DNA of 64,000 nt, taken from assembly GCA_029246705.1 (NCBI GenBank), contig JAQWMQ010000016.1, positions 1-64,000 on the forward strand, read 5' to 3'. A program made the translations under genes and the position numbers. Of the stretch, positions 55,342-63,899 are shown in pieces. Under the pieces are notes generated by a model. That model did no database searches. It saw nothing but the letters and a program-made list of their open reading frames with translations, and was not told the origin of the DNA. Numbering within the stretch: position 1 is the first letter of the stretch; each line of letters begins with the position of its first letter. This stretch comes from Phycisphaerales bacterium. GTDB taxonomy: Bacteria; Planctomycetota; Phycisphaerae; Phycisphaerales; SM1A02.

Positions 55342-56790
55342 ATGACAGACACCATCGCTGACTCCGAGCAGCCCACCCCCTCGTCAAGCTTCGCAAGCTG
55401 GCGAGCGGTCGTGGTCACATCGATTGCAGCGATCCTCACCGGTTTCGCAGCGTACTACTTCGTGCTTGCGGAAGGCTGGGGCGACACCCTGGTCAAGTGC
55501 CTCCAGGGCGACCACCCGATCTTCGGGCTGCAAGTCACCGGAGCGTGGACCTGGATTCTCCCCGCGATCTTCATCGCGATCTCGATGATGCTCATCGTCG
55601 TGGTCCAGCGGAAGTTCTTTCCGGGAACCGAAGGCACCGGCATTCCCCAGGCGATCGCGGCCCTCAAGATCGGCGACCGCCCCGAACGCACCCTGATGCT
55701 CTCGGTCCGAATCGCGATCGGGAAGACGCTGCTGCTCACCGTGGCCCTGATCAGCGGAATCACCGTCGGCCGAGAGGGACCTTCGGTCCATGTGGGTGCG
55801 TGTTTCATGCACCTGTGCACGAAGGTCACCCGACTCCCACCCTTTCTCGTGCAGCGCGGACTCATCCTCGCCGGCTCGGCCGCCGGCATCGCCGCGGCCT
55901 TCAACACCCCGATCGCCGGCGTGGTCTTCTGCTTCGAGGAAGTCGGACGCATGTTCGACCGAAAGAGCGTGGCCTGCATCATTCGCACCGTCGCCCTGGC
56001 CTGCGGCGTGGTCGTCGTCTTCAAGGGCGACTACATGTTCTACACCTCCGCGAACCACGGCGCCCAGCTCCCCCTGGGCTTTCCGGAGCAGGGCGGATTC
56101 CCCCAGTTCCTGCATGACCTGCGCCAATGGATCGCGGTTCCGCTCGCGGGCATCATCGGTGGTTTCCTGGGCGGCTGGTTCGGCAAGGGCGTGGTGGTGA
56201 CCAGCAAGTTCACCGGGCCACGCCTGGTCAAGCACCCCTGGATCACCGGAGCGGCCCTGGGCATTGCACTGGCCCTGATCGCCATCGCTTCCTTCGGAGA
56301 AAGCTACGGCGGTGGCTATGACCAGGCCAAGGCGATGCTGGTCAGCGCCAGTCCCGAAGGCAGCGGGGTCCCGACGGTGTCCTGGTACTACCCCATCGCC
56401 AAGGCGAGTGCGAGCTTCGTCAGCCTGGTCAGCGGCATCCCCGGTGGACTCTTTGACCCGAGTCTCGCGGTCGGCGCCTCGCTGGGGCAGGTCACCTACC
56501 CGCTGTTCAACAACGACTTCATCGCACCAGGCATCGGCCTTCCCGAAATGATGATGCTCTTCATGGCCGCCTACTTCGCCGGTGTCGTCCAGAGCCCGAT
56601 CACCGTGTTCGTGATCATGTTCGAGATGACCGGCGCCTACGGCATGATCCTGCCCCTGATGTTTGCTTCGATGATCGGTGCCATGATGGCGAACCGGATC
56701 TGCGAGCCATCCATCTACGAGGCACTGGCCTATCAGTTCCTTGATGCCAAGGGCATAAGAAAACTCGCACCCGAGGAAACCGATGAATGA
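55342..56790 (+). CDS. ClC-type chloride/proton antiporter
   Basis: The 482-residue product shows the selectivity-filter motifs of ClC proteins: GTEGTGIPQ, GREGPSV with the gating Glu, and GIPGGLFDPS. The proton-pathway Glu is kept in VFCFEEVGRMF (equivalent of the EE pair of ClC-ec1), so it should be a Cl-/H+ antiporter rather than a channel. The first filter motif has Thr-Glu-Gly where many have Ser-Gly. No CBS domains follow. The gene ends 8 bases inside the next gene. Confidence 0.93.
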   Translation: MTDTIADSEQPTPSSSFASWRAVVVTSIAAILTGFAAYYFVLAEGWGDTLVKCLQGDHPIFGLQVTGAWTWILPAIFIAISMMLIVVVQRKFFPGTEGTGIPQAIAALKIGDRPERTLMLSVRIAIGKTLLLTVALISGITVGREGPSVHVGACFMHLCTKVTRLPPFLVQRGLILAGSAAGIAAAFNTPIAGVVFCFEEVGRMFDRKSVACIIRTVALACGVVVVFKGDYMFYTSANHGAQLPLGFPEQGGFPQFLHDLRQWIAVPLAGIIGGFLGGWFGKGVVVTSKFTGPRLVKHPWITGAALGIALALIAIASFGESYGGGYDQAKAMLVSASPEGSGVPTVSWYYPIAKASASFVSLVSGIPGGLFDPSLAVGASLGQVTYPLFNNDFIAPGIGLPEMMMLFMAAYFAGVVQSPITVFVIMFEMTGAYGMILPLMFASMIGAMMANRICEPSIYEALAYQFLDAKGIRKLAPEETDE

Positions 56791-57451
56791 CGGGCCGGCA
56801 CTGGTCTGTTCGTTGATCGCACTGGGTGCGGGCACCCTGCTCACCCGCTCGGTTCTGGGTGATTCACCACGATGGCGCATCCCGACGATCGTCGCACTCG
56901 TCCTCATCACCATCGCCTGCCTCGGCGGCGTAGTCGTCAATCGTCCGATGGGACCGGCACTGGTCACCCTGGTGACGTCACTGGTGCTCTGGTTCATCCA
57001 CTTCAAGTACGACGAGAAGACCGATCCAGAGCATCCGGGTGATGGCTTCCTGCCTGCCGCGATCACATCGGGGATCGCCTGCGGCACCCTGCTCATCCCC
57101 CTCATGGCACCGGTTCCGAGACCGGTGCCGTCGGAGCCGATCCTGGTACTGGACCAGGTCACCGAAAGAACCGAGCTCCTGGCGGACATCAACCTCGCGA
57201 TCCTTGAAGTCGACCTTGCCCTGGAACGCGATCTGCCCGCCCGCGAACGCGCTGCACGCGACGCCGAAAGCTGGAGCAGGCTCGAATCCCTGACCAGGAT
57301 CCGAACCCGGGTTCAGAATGAACGACAACGGCTCGCCTTGATGGCGGAAAGCCTGCAGGATCCCTCCGCTCCCCTGCCTGACCCGGAAGAACTTCTCACG
57401 GTTCTTGCCAGTATCGACCGCCTCCTTGGTGCGGTGAAAATCGACCGATAG
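56783..57451 (+). CDS. Membrane protein with coiled-coil tail
   Basis: The ATG at 56783 overlaps the ClC end by 8 bases. The 222-residue product has four hydrophobic segments in residues 1-110 and a highly charged helical tail (TELLADINLAILEVDLALERDLPARERAARDAE is abbreviated in kind: Leu, Glu, Arg heptads) from about 130 to 215. It has no family that I recognise and may act with the ClC antiporter. Confidence 0.75.
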   Translation: MNDGPALVCSLIALGAGTLLTRSVLGDSPRWRIPTIVALVLITIACLGGVVVNRPMGPALVTLVTSLVLWFIHFKYDEKTDPEHPGDGFLPAAITSGIACGTLLIPLMAPVPRPVPSEPILVLDQVTERTELLADINLAILEVDLALERDLPARERAARDAESWSRLESLTRIRTRVQNERQRLALMAESLQDPSAPLPDPEELLTVLASIDRLLGAVKIDR

Positions 57452-57597
57452 GTCGCCGACCCGCGCTTCAGAAGCTCCAAAGGCCGAACCGGAGTCGAAT
57501 TGGGCGAAAAATACCCCGAAGCTTTGATTTCTTTCTGGCCGCACAAGCTCAAGGCACGACAATGCCCTTGGCCGCGAAATACAACGAGGAATCGCCC

Positions 57598-58806
57598 ATG
57601 AGACTGCTGAAGCGCAACCGGGAAGAAACAAGGCTGTCGTGTCGCAAGCAAGGCATGAACATTCTTGCTGCCAGCATCATCACTTTCACCGTGACCAGTG
57701 CAGTCTGCGCATCGGCGAACTCCATGGGGCGCGACTGGGAAGGTGATTCCAACGAAGACGCCGGTGACAAGCCTTCCACCGCACAGAAGGTCGAGCTGGA
57801 CACCTTCGACCAGGTCAAGACCATCAAGGGCGAGTTGAAGGGCGAGAGCGGAGGCCTTGCCGGCCTCGGTGACTACCAGGACTGCTACATCGTGGCGATC
57901 AAGGAACCGGGGCGCTTCCTGATCCAGACCACCGCTCCCTTCGGAAGCACTGAATTCAACAGCCTGCTCGGTGTCTACACCCTGGATGGCCGTGCATTGC
58001 TGGCCAACGAAAACGCGAAGCAGGGACAAAACGGATCTCGAGTGGGCAACCAGTCGACCAATGGTGAGTTCCAGATCAACACCCCCGGGTCGATCATCAT
58101 CTCCATCAGTGGTGCGAATTCGAGGCCGGTGAACATCCTGGACCAGGTGGTCTTCGATTTCTCCAAGACCCAGACCGACGTGGTCGGGCCGAACCCGGAA
58201 GGGAACGACCGACCGTTCGTCGCCTGGACCCAACCCGGACAGACCGGCAACTATGTGATCGAGCTCAACTCGGTGGGACCGCTCCCCTCCGCATGCGGGG
58301 TGGAGAACACCAGCAGCTGCTTCGTGGCGCACCCGCTGCCCTACTGCAACGACCCGGCATGCTGCACGGCGACCTGCACCGTGGAACCATTCTGCTGTGA
58401 CGTGACCTGGGATGCGACCTGCGTCGACGTCGCGAACTTCCTCTGCGGTCAGGGCGAGACCGGATGTGGATCCAACGCAGCCGAAAGCTGCTTCGAGGCA
58501 CACAAGTCCGCCTATTGCAACGATCCGGTCTGTTGTGCACTGGTGTGCGAACAACGACCCGAATGCTGCAATGAGAGCTGGGATGGAGACTGCGTCGCCT
58601 TTGCCGAGGCCTTCTGCTCCCCACCATGCAACCTGATCTGCCCTGCCGACCTGAACTTCGACGGCGTGGTCAGCGGTCCCGACCTGGCCATCGTGCTGGG
58701 TAGCTGGAGCCAGACCGGATGCGCGGATCTCGATGAAAGCGGCCAGGTCGATGGCGCGGACATCAGCATCGTGCTTGGAGCCTGGGGCGACTGCACCGAG
58801 GAATGA
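57598..58806 (+). CDS. Exported Cys-rich protein with GC-type dockerin
   Basis: GAGGA 8 bases upstream favours ATG 57598 over the in-frame start 36 bases earlier; 402 residues. The signal peptide begins after an unusually long basic head (NILAASIITFTVTSAVCASA). A beta-sandwich of pre-peptidase type covers about 45-230, then two Cys-rich repeats of about 60 residues (SCFVAHPLPYCNDPACCTATC and SCFEAHKSAYCNDPVCCALVC with following CC and C), and the dockerin (CPADLNFDGVVSGPDL, ADLDESGQVDGADI, AWGDC). The paired Cys repeats are probably disulfide-linked. It converges with the Ser/Thr kinase gene at 17 bases. Confidence 0.85.
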   Translation: MRLLKRNREETRLSCRKQGMNILAASIITFTVTSAVCASANSMGRDWEGDSNEDAGDKPSTAQKVELDTFDQVKTIKGELKGESGGLAGLGDYQDCYIVAIKEPGRFLIQTTAPFGSTEFNSLLGVYTLDGRALLANENAKQGQNGSRVGNQSTNGEFQINTPGSIIISISGANSRPVNILDQVVFDFSKTQTDVVGPNPEGNDRPFVAWTQPGQTGNYVIELNSVGPLPSACGVENTSSCFVAHPLPYCNDPACCTATCTVEPFCCDVTWDATCVDVANFLCGQGETGCGSNAAESCFEAHKSAYCNDPVCCALVCEQRPECCNESWDGDCVAFAEAFCSPPCNLICPADLNFDGVVSGPDLAIVLGSWSQTGCADLDESGQVDGADISIVLGAWGDCTEE

Positions 58807-58823
58807 CCAGCGGAGCATGCCGG

Positions 58824-61064
58824 TCAGCGACCGGAAGCTTCACCCACGGACATCGCAAGGGCCGTCTCGATCTCGACGAGAAGTGCTCGAGTCGTACGTG
58901 CCTGTTCCGCCAACCCCGGATCCGATCGCTCACGAGCAAGGCGTTCCTGGGCCGATGCCACTCGGCCAAGGGCCACTGCGGTGGTCTCCAGGTCTCGTCC
59001 GAGGATCAACATCGAGCGCGCCCGATCGACGGTGGTGGCCAGAACCTCATCTGATTCGACCCCCTTCGTCGAGAGGATGCGGATCGCCTCGTCGTAGCGC
59101 TCGATCGCTTCCTCATGCCGATCCAACCAGCGAAGCTGGGTTCCGATCGCACGTTCGGAACGACCGATGCGGAAGTCATCGGGTGCCGCTTCCGAGCGGA
59201 TCATGGAGGCAGCGTCGAGAAACATTGTAAGTGCCTGCAGTCGCCTGCTCTGGACTTCATCGAAATCCTCTCGGCTGCCGGCTTCGAGCGCACGATCATT
59301 CTGAAGCCATGCCCTGCTGTTGAGCAGACGCGCCGCCCGCTCACCATCGAACAGCTCGAGCTCGACCAGCGTCGATTCGGCTCGTGAATAGAAGGACTCC
59401 GCCGACTCGAAGTCCTTCTGCTTGCGCTTGCAGGCACCGAGGTGCTGGAGCGTCATCGCGACATCAGGATCCATCTCGGTCAAGGCCATGATTCGAAGAT
59501 CAAGCGCGGACAGGTAGTGACCTTCGGCCTCCGCGTAGTCACGCTTGTCCATCCATACACGCCCGAGATTGTGGTGGGCTTCACCACGTTCACGCGCATC
59601 GGATTCGGCTCGGAGCTCCAGTACATGCTCGAGAACCTCGTGGGCTCGATCGATGTTGTCGAAGCTGAGATGGAAGAGCCCCACCGAGGTCAGGATCGTC
59701 GAGGCGACTTCGGGTTGATCCTGGTATTCGGTCATGGCCCATTCATCCATGAGTTCCATGGCTTCGCTGACACGAAGATCGTCCTTGCCATGGCCGGTGT
59801 AGAAGTTGAAGAGACCGATGAAGTCACCCAGGGCCGACAACCGCTGTTCAGCGATGACCTGCTTGGCTTCCGCCCTGGTGAAGAGGATTCCGAAACCGAC
59901 CGCTGACCCCACGGCAAGCAGGAGAATGAACATGGCGGCACCGAAGGCAAGCTTGTATCGACGCACCATTCGACCAAGCACGTATGCGGTGCTGTCGGCC
60001 CGAGCCAGGATCGGTCGACCATCGAGATGCCTGCGCAGATCCTCCTCGAGTTCCCCCGCCGATCCGTACCGTCGATCCGGGTCGACCGACAATGCCTTCA
60101 GGCAGATGACATCGAGATCCAGAGGGATCGAGGAATCATGGCGCGAAGGTGGTGCCGGCGTGCACTCCAGGCGGTTGTGGACCAGTTCAGTCAGTGAACG
60201 ACCCATTTCGAAGGGACGTTCATCAGAAATGACCTCGTAGAGGAGGATCCCCAGGGCGAACACATCGGTCCTGACATCGATTCGATCAGGATCACCCTCC
60301 AACTGCTCGGGCGAGGCGTAGGCGAAGGTGCCGAGGAACTCCCCGGCCATCGTTTCCAGTCGCTCCGATCCCGAGACACCGACCTGCGAGTCATTGACCC
60401 GGGCAAGTCCGAAATCAAGCACATGTGGCTTGCCATCCTCGTCAATCAGGATGTTGCCTGGCTTGAGATCCCGATGGATGATGCCTCGGCCGTGAGCGTA
60501 GCGGACCGCGTCGCAGACATCAGCGAACATCCTGACCCGCTGACCTGGCGAGGGCTCGACGCTTCGCAACCACTGGTCGAGGGTCGCCCCCCGAACAAAC
60601 TCCATCGCGAAGTAGATCTCACCACCACGAGCGGTGCCACTCTCGTACAGGGTGACGATTCCGGGGTGACGCAACCCCGCGATGACCTCGACTTCCTGCT
60701 CGAAACGTCTGCGTTGCTTGGAGGTCGCGAAACGACCCTGCAGCATCATCTTGATGGCCACGGTCCGTCGGGTCGAGATCTGCTCGGCCTCGTAGACGAT
60801 GCCCTGGCCACCTCGGTGGATCTCACTGATGACCCGGTAGCCATCCACCTCGTGCTGGTCACCCTGACTCGTCTGGAGCAGATCGGTATTGGCGCCGATG
60901 ATCTCGCCGAGAAAATCGTTCTCGTTCCGTATGGCATCGACCTGATCCCGACAGGATCGGCACGACTCGAGGTGCATCGACTGCTTTTCGTCCGTGCGTC
61001 CGCCTGAAGCGATCCGCTCGAGCTGCATGCGATCAAGACAGGGCCCGATCGCGTCATGCATCAT
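58824..61064 (-). CDS. Ser/Thr protein kinase with zinc-finger-like N-terminus and TPR tail
   Basis: I start at ATG 61064, 11 bases inside the sigma-factor gene (alternative 61061); 746 residues. HLESCRSC at about 31-38 matches the H-x3-C-x2-C motif of zinc-binding anti-sigma domains. The kinase domain (about 75-340) has GGQGIVYEAE (P-loop), VAIKMML (Lys), IIHRDLKPGNILID (catalytic loop), VLDFGLAR (DFG), and ASPEQLEGD. One membrane helix (FGAAMFILLLAVGSAVGFGILF) follows near 380-402, then about eight TPR-like helical pairs. A kinase behind an ECF sigma gene with a C-terminal sensor is a known planctomycete pattern; it probably controls that sigma factor. Confidence 0.9.
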   Translation of the reverse strand: MMHDAIGPCLDRMQLERIASGGRTDEKQSMHLESCRSCRDQVDAIRNENDFLGEIIGANTDLLQTSQGDQHEVDGYRVISEIHRGGQGIVYEAEQISTRRTVAIKMMLQGRFATSKQRRRFEQEVEVIAGLRHPGIVTLYESGTARGGEIYFAMEFVRGATLDQWLRSVEPSPGQRVRMFADVCDAVRYAHGRGIIHRDLKPGNILIDEDGKPHVLDFGLARVNDSQVGVSGSERLETMAGEFLGTFAYASPEQLEGDPDRIDVRTDVFALGILLYEVISDERPFEMGRSLTELVHNRLECTPAPPSRHDSSIPLDLDVICLKALSVDPDRRYGSAGELEEDLRRHLDGRPILARADSTAYVLGRMVRRYKLAFGAAMFILLLAVGSAVGFGILFTRAEAKQVIAEQRLSALGDFIGLFNFYTGHGKDDLRVSEAMELMDEWAMTEYQDQPEVASTILTSVGLFHLSFDNIDRAHEVLEHVLELRAESDARERGEAHHNLGRVWMDKRDYAEAEGHYLSALDLRIMALTEMDPDVAMTLQHLGACKRKQKDFESAESFYSRAESTLVELELFDGERAARLLNSRAWLQNDRALEAGSREDFDEVQSRRLQALTMFLDAASMIRSEAAPDDFRIGRSERAIGTQLRWLDRHEEAIERYDEAIRILSTKGVESDEVLATTVDRARSMLILGRDLETTAVALGRVASAQERLARERSDPGLAEQARTTRALLVEIETALAMSVGEASGR

Positions 61065-61653
61065 CGTCGTACTCGGACTCGATGCGCTCGACGATCTTCC
61101 GAAGGCGTTGAGCGACCCGGCTCTTGGCCAGGTAGACATCATGAACGGATATCTCGAGCTCGTCGGCAACCACCTGGGGAGGCACCGAGTGGACCATCAG
61201 CATCTCGAAGACCTTGATGGTCTTCGGATCGGTCCGTGAATTCTCCTGGAGTTCCTCCATCGCGATCCGGAGGACCGCATGCCGACGTTCGTCTTCCCAG
61301 ACCCTGCTGAGATTCTTCTCGTCGTCCAGGTCCATGATCGCGGATTCACCGGCCAACTGGTACTTGCCGGCGGAACGACGACGCAGATCGAGGATTCGGT
61401 AGCGTGCAATGCCGACCAACCAGGCACCGAGACGCCCCTTCTCACGGTCGTAACGACCATCTCGGTACTCGGAGAGAAATCGTGCGAGTGTCTCCTGGGC
61501 GATGTCCGCGGCATCCTGATCGGTCAGCCCGAGGTTGCGGGCGAATCCGATGAGAATCGGTCGGTAGCGACGATCAAACTGCTCCCAGACATCGGCATTC
61601 CCAGCGTCATGCAGGGCATCGAGCATCGCGGTAGTGGTTCGATTGATGTCCAT
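61054..61653 (-). CDS. ECF RNA polymerase sigma factor
   Basis: ATG 61653 gives 199 residues; the frame is open further but with poor sequence overlapping hscA. Region 2 is WEQFDRRYRPILIGFARNLGLTDQDAADIAQETLARF, with the -10-binding DAxDIxQE pattern; region 4 reads PPQVVADELEISVHDVYLAKSRVAQRLRKIV. It matches the ECF type paired with Ser/Thr kinases in planctomycetes. It overlaps the kinase gene by 11 bases, so both are made together; hscA lies 73 bases upstream on the same strand. Confidence 0.92.
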   Translation of the reverse strand: MDINRTTTAMLDALHDAGNADVWEQFDRRYRPILIGFARNLGLTDQDAADIAQETLARFLSEYRDGRYDREKGRLGAWLVGIARYRILDLRRRSAGKYQLAGESAIMDLDDEKNLSRVWEDERRHAVLRIAMEELQENSRTDPKTIKVFEMLMVHSVPPQVVADELEISVHDVYLAKSRVAQRLRKIVERIESEYDDDA

Positions 61654-61726
61654 GTATTCGATTCCAGGTGTAAACAGGGGTTCCCACCACAACAGTCTGC
61701 GGGGTGAACCCCTTCGTGGCAAGGGG

Positions 61727-63616
61727 TCAGGAGCCGGATCCGGGGTCTTCTCGGAGACTTGCGGCGATTGCAGCCTCGTGCAGTCGGATGCTTTCCTTGT
61801 CCAGAAGCTCCTTGCTGGCATGGAAGGCGTCCGCATCGATCCGAGTGACATCTTCGCCTGAAAGCCGGATCTGTGCCCGTACGTCATCGAGAAGTCCCGT
61901 CAGGGACTGGACGTAGGTTGGGTCGAGCTCATCACGCACTCTTTCAAGAGCTTCGGATATCCACTTGACGTCGAGCGCCGCGTTCACACGAAGATCGATG
62001 ACTCGATGTGCATGCATGTCGGCACGCGCATGTGTGAATGAATCCGACTCGATGCGATCGACCTCCTCTGGGGTGAGTCCGAAACTCGGCACGACCTGGA
62101 TAGAAGCCTGCCGACCACTGCGTCGCTCGACCGCGTGGACGGACAGGACGCCGTCCGCATCGACGATGAATTCAACCTCGATCCGCGGGATGCCGGCGGG
62201 CATCGGGGGGATTTCCGTCAGGTGAAAGATGCCAAGACTTCGACAATCATCGACAAGCTCGCGCTCGCCCTGGAGCACGTGGATCTTGACGGATGTCTGG
62301 CCGTCGATCGAGGTCGAGAATCGTTCGCTCGCCCTGACCGGGATGGAACTGTTGCGCGTCAGCAGCTTGGCGACCGCACCGCCCACGGTCTCGATCCCGA
62401 GCGAGAGCGGGATGACGTCGAGCAGGAGCATGTCGCTCCTGTTTCCCTCGAGTATCGAAGCCTGGACACCTGCACCAAGACCGACCACCTCGTCCGGATC
62501 AAGCGCGGTGTAGGGAGGACAATCGAAAAAGGTCTCGACCGCGTCGCGAACAGCGGGAATCCTGGTCGATCCACCGACAAGAACGACTCGATCGATGTCC
62601 GAGGTCTGCAACTTCGCATCCGCAAGTACCGCCGCGCAAGCCTTGATGGTGCGCTCGAGCAACGGCTGGATCATCCCCTCGAAGGAACTCCGGGTCACCT
62701 CCACCCGAAGCGAGCGCGGAAGCAGCCGGTCCTCCAGCTGGAGATCCAATGACACCTGGTCGCGGTTGGAAAGTTCGAACTTCATCTGTTCCGCACACCG
62801 GCGAAGTGCCTGCAACGCCTCGAGCGAGAGCCCCTCCCGGGCGTCCTGGTCCACTCCGGCATCATCGAGGATCCGGTTCATCAGAAGCTGATCGAAATCA
62901 TCACCACCAAGCCTGGTATCACCGGCAGTGGCGAGCACTTCGTAGAGCGTTTCCTCGTCCTCTTCTTCCGGAGGACTCATCCTGAGGACCGAGACATCGA
63001 AGGTGCCACCTCCGAGGTCGTAGACCACCACGGTCCGCTCTTCTGCACTGCGCTCGCCAAGTCCGTAAGCCAGGGCTGCAGCGGTGGGCTCATTGACCAT
63101 GCGAACGACATCAAGACCCGCGAGGCGGCCGGCGTCCCGGGTGGCGGTCCGTTGTGCATCATCGAAATAGGCCGGTACGGTCACGACCGCCCGAGTGACC
63201 GTCTGGCCGAGGGATTCCTCGGCACGAGTTCGAAGCGCTGCGAGGACATGCGCCCCCACTTCCTGGGGTGTCACCGTTTGATCCTCGAGCTTGATGCAGG
63301 CAAGACCACGTGGCCCCGCGACCACCTGGTACGGCAGCTGGAGACCATTCCTCATGCATTCGGCTGCACTGCGGCCAAGCAGGCGCTTGGCGCTGGAGAC
63401 CGTGCGTGTTGCGTGCCTGATCGCTCCGGCACGAGCCGCTTCCCCGACCACCACGCCGTCCGGATCGTAGCGAACGACCGATGGCAACAGCCTTGAACCA
63501 TCGCGGGAAGCCAGGACTCGAGGCCCACGCTCATCGCATATCGAAGCCAGTGAATTGGTCGTTCCCAGATCGATGCCGATGATCGGCCCGGGGGAGGCAT
63601 TGGAGTCCGGTGTCAT
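61727..63616 (-). CDS. hscA: Hsp70 chaperone, HscA-like
   Basis: The 629-residue product starts at ATG 63616. IIGIDLGTTNSLAS, AYFDDAQRTATRDAGRLAGL, VYDLGGGTFDVSVL and VVLVGGSTRIP are the Hsp70 ATPase motifs. Several stretches are HscA rather than DnaK: LLPSVVRY, SSAKRLLGRS, LPYQ, MLLLDVIPLSLGIETVGG, LQGERELVDDCRSLGIF and IPPMPAGIPRIEVEF. HscA loads Fe-S clusters from IscU. No isc genes lie in the window, and downstream come a sigma factor and kinase, so it could instead be a paralogue used in stress signalling. The C-terminal lid is short and charged. Confidence 0.8.
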   Translation of the reverse strand: MTPDSNASPGPIIGIDLGTTNSLASICDERGPRVLASRDGSRLLPSVVRYDPDGVVVGEAARAGAIRHATRTVSSAKRLLGRSAAECMRNGLQLPYQVVAGPRGLACIKLEDQTVTPQEVGAHVLAALRTRAEESLGQTVTRAVVTVPAYFDDAQRTATRDAGRLAGLDVVRMVNEPTAAALAYGLGERSAEERTVVVYDLGGGTFDVSVLRMSPPEEEDEETLYEVLATAGDTRLGGDDFDQLLMNRILDDAGVDQDAREGLSLEALQALRRCAEQMKFELSNRDQVSLDLQLEDRLLPRSLRVEVTRSSFEGMIQPLLERTIKACAAVLADAKLQTSDIDRVVLVGGSTRIPAVRDAVETFFDCPPYTALDPDEVVGLGAGVQASILEGNRSDMLLLDVIPLSLGIETVGGAVAKLLTRNSSIPVRASERFSTSIDGQTSVKIHVLQGERELVDDCRSLGIFHLTEIPPMPAGIPRIEVEFIVDADGVLSVHAVERRSGRQASIQVVPSFGLTPEEVDRIESDSFTHARADMHAHRVIDLRVNAALDVKWISEALERVRDELDPTYVQSLTGLLDDVRAQIRLSGEDVTRIDADAFHASKELLDKESIRLHEAAIAASLREDPGSGS

Positions 63617-63701
63617 ACCCGCAGTGTAGGTGGAAGGACGGGGACCATCATGGATGGCTGTCCTGAAACCTTTGGCCTGTCAGGACCGGAGCCAGGTGAA
63701 A

Positions 63702-63899
63702 TCAGGCGATTTCCAAAAGCTCTTTGAGTTCAACCTGCAACTCGTGCCCCAAAGCCGGGACCAGTTGTTGCGACTGGGATCTCAATCTGATGAAGGAGAT
63801 CAGATTCGCCCTGACCCGGTCCTTGCTGGCCAAGGCCTCCAGGAGAATCTCTTCCGAGGTGAGTTCCGTTGTTTCCTGATCGATTGTCGTGTGGTGCAT
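63702..63899 (-). CDS. Small helical protein, possibly the displaced end of a sigma-factor gene
   Basis: ATG 63899 (GGAG 9 bases upstream) gives 65 residues; ATG 63914 is an alternative. Codons are G/C-biased in third position, and the product is a charged helix (TSEEILLEALASKDRVRANLISF). It overlaps by 170 bases an open frame that reads a sigma region 4 sequence but has poor codon bias in the overlap. Either this is a coupled small protein or a frameshift has split one gene. Confidence 0.5.
   Translation of the reverse strand: MHHTTIDQETTELTSEEILLEALASKDRVRANLISFIRLRSQSQQLVPALGHELQVELKELLEIA

Noticed and set aside
55384-57192. Minus-strand 602-codon frame opposite the ClC gene
   Set aside because: Shadow frame; the plus strand encodes a clear ClC protein with all filter motifs.
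57313-58818. Minus-strand 501-codon frame
   Set aside because: Antisense to the Cys-rich dockerin gene; no domain motifs.
63655-63700. Inverted repeat GTCCTGA/TCAGGAC upstream of hscA
   Set aside because: The arms are only 7 bases with a long loop and no T-run; chance is likely.
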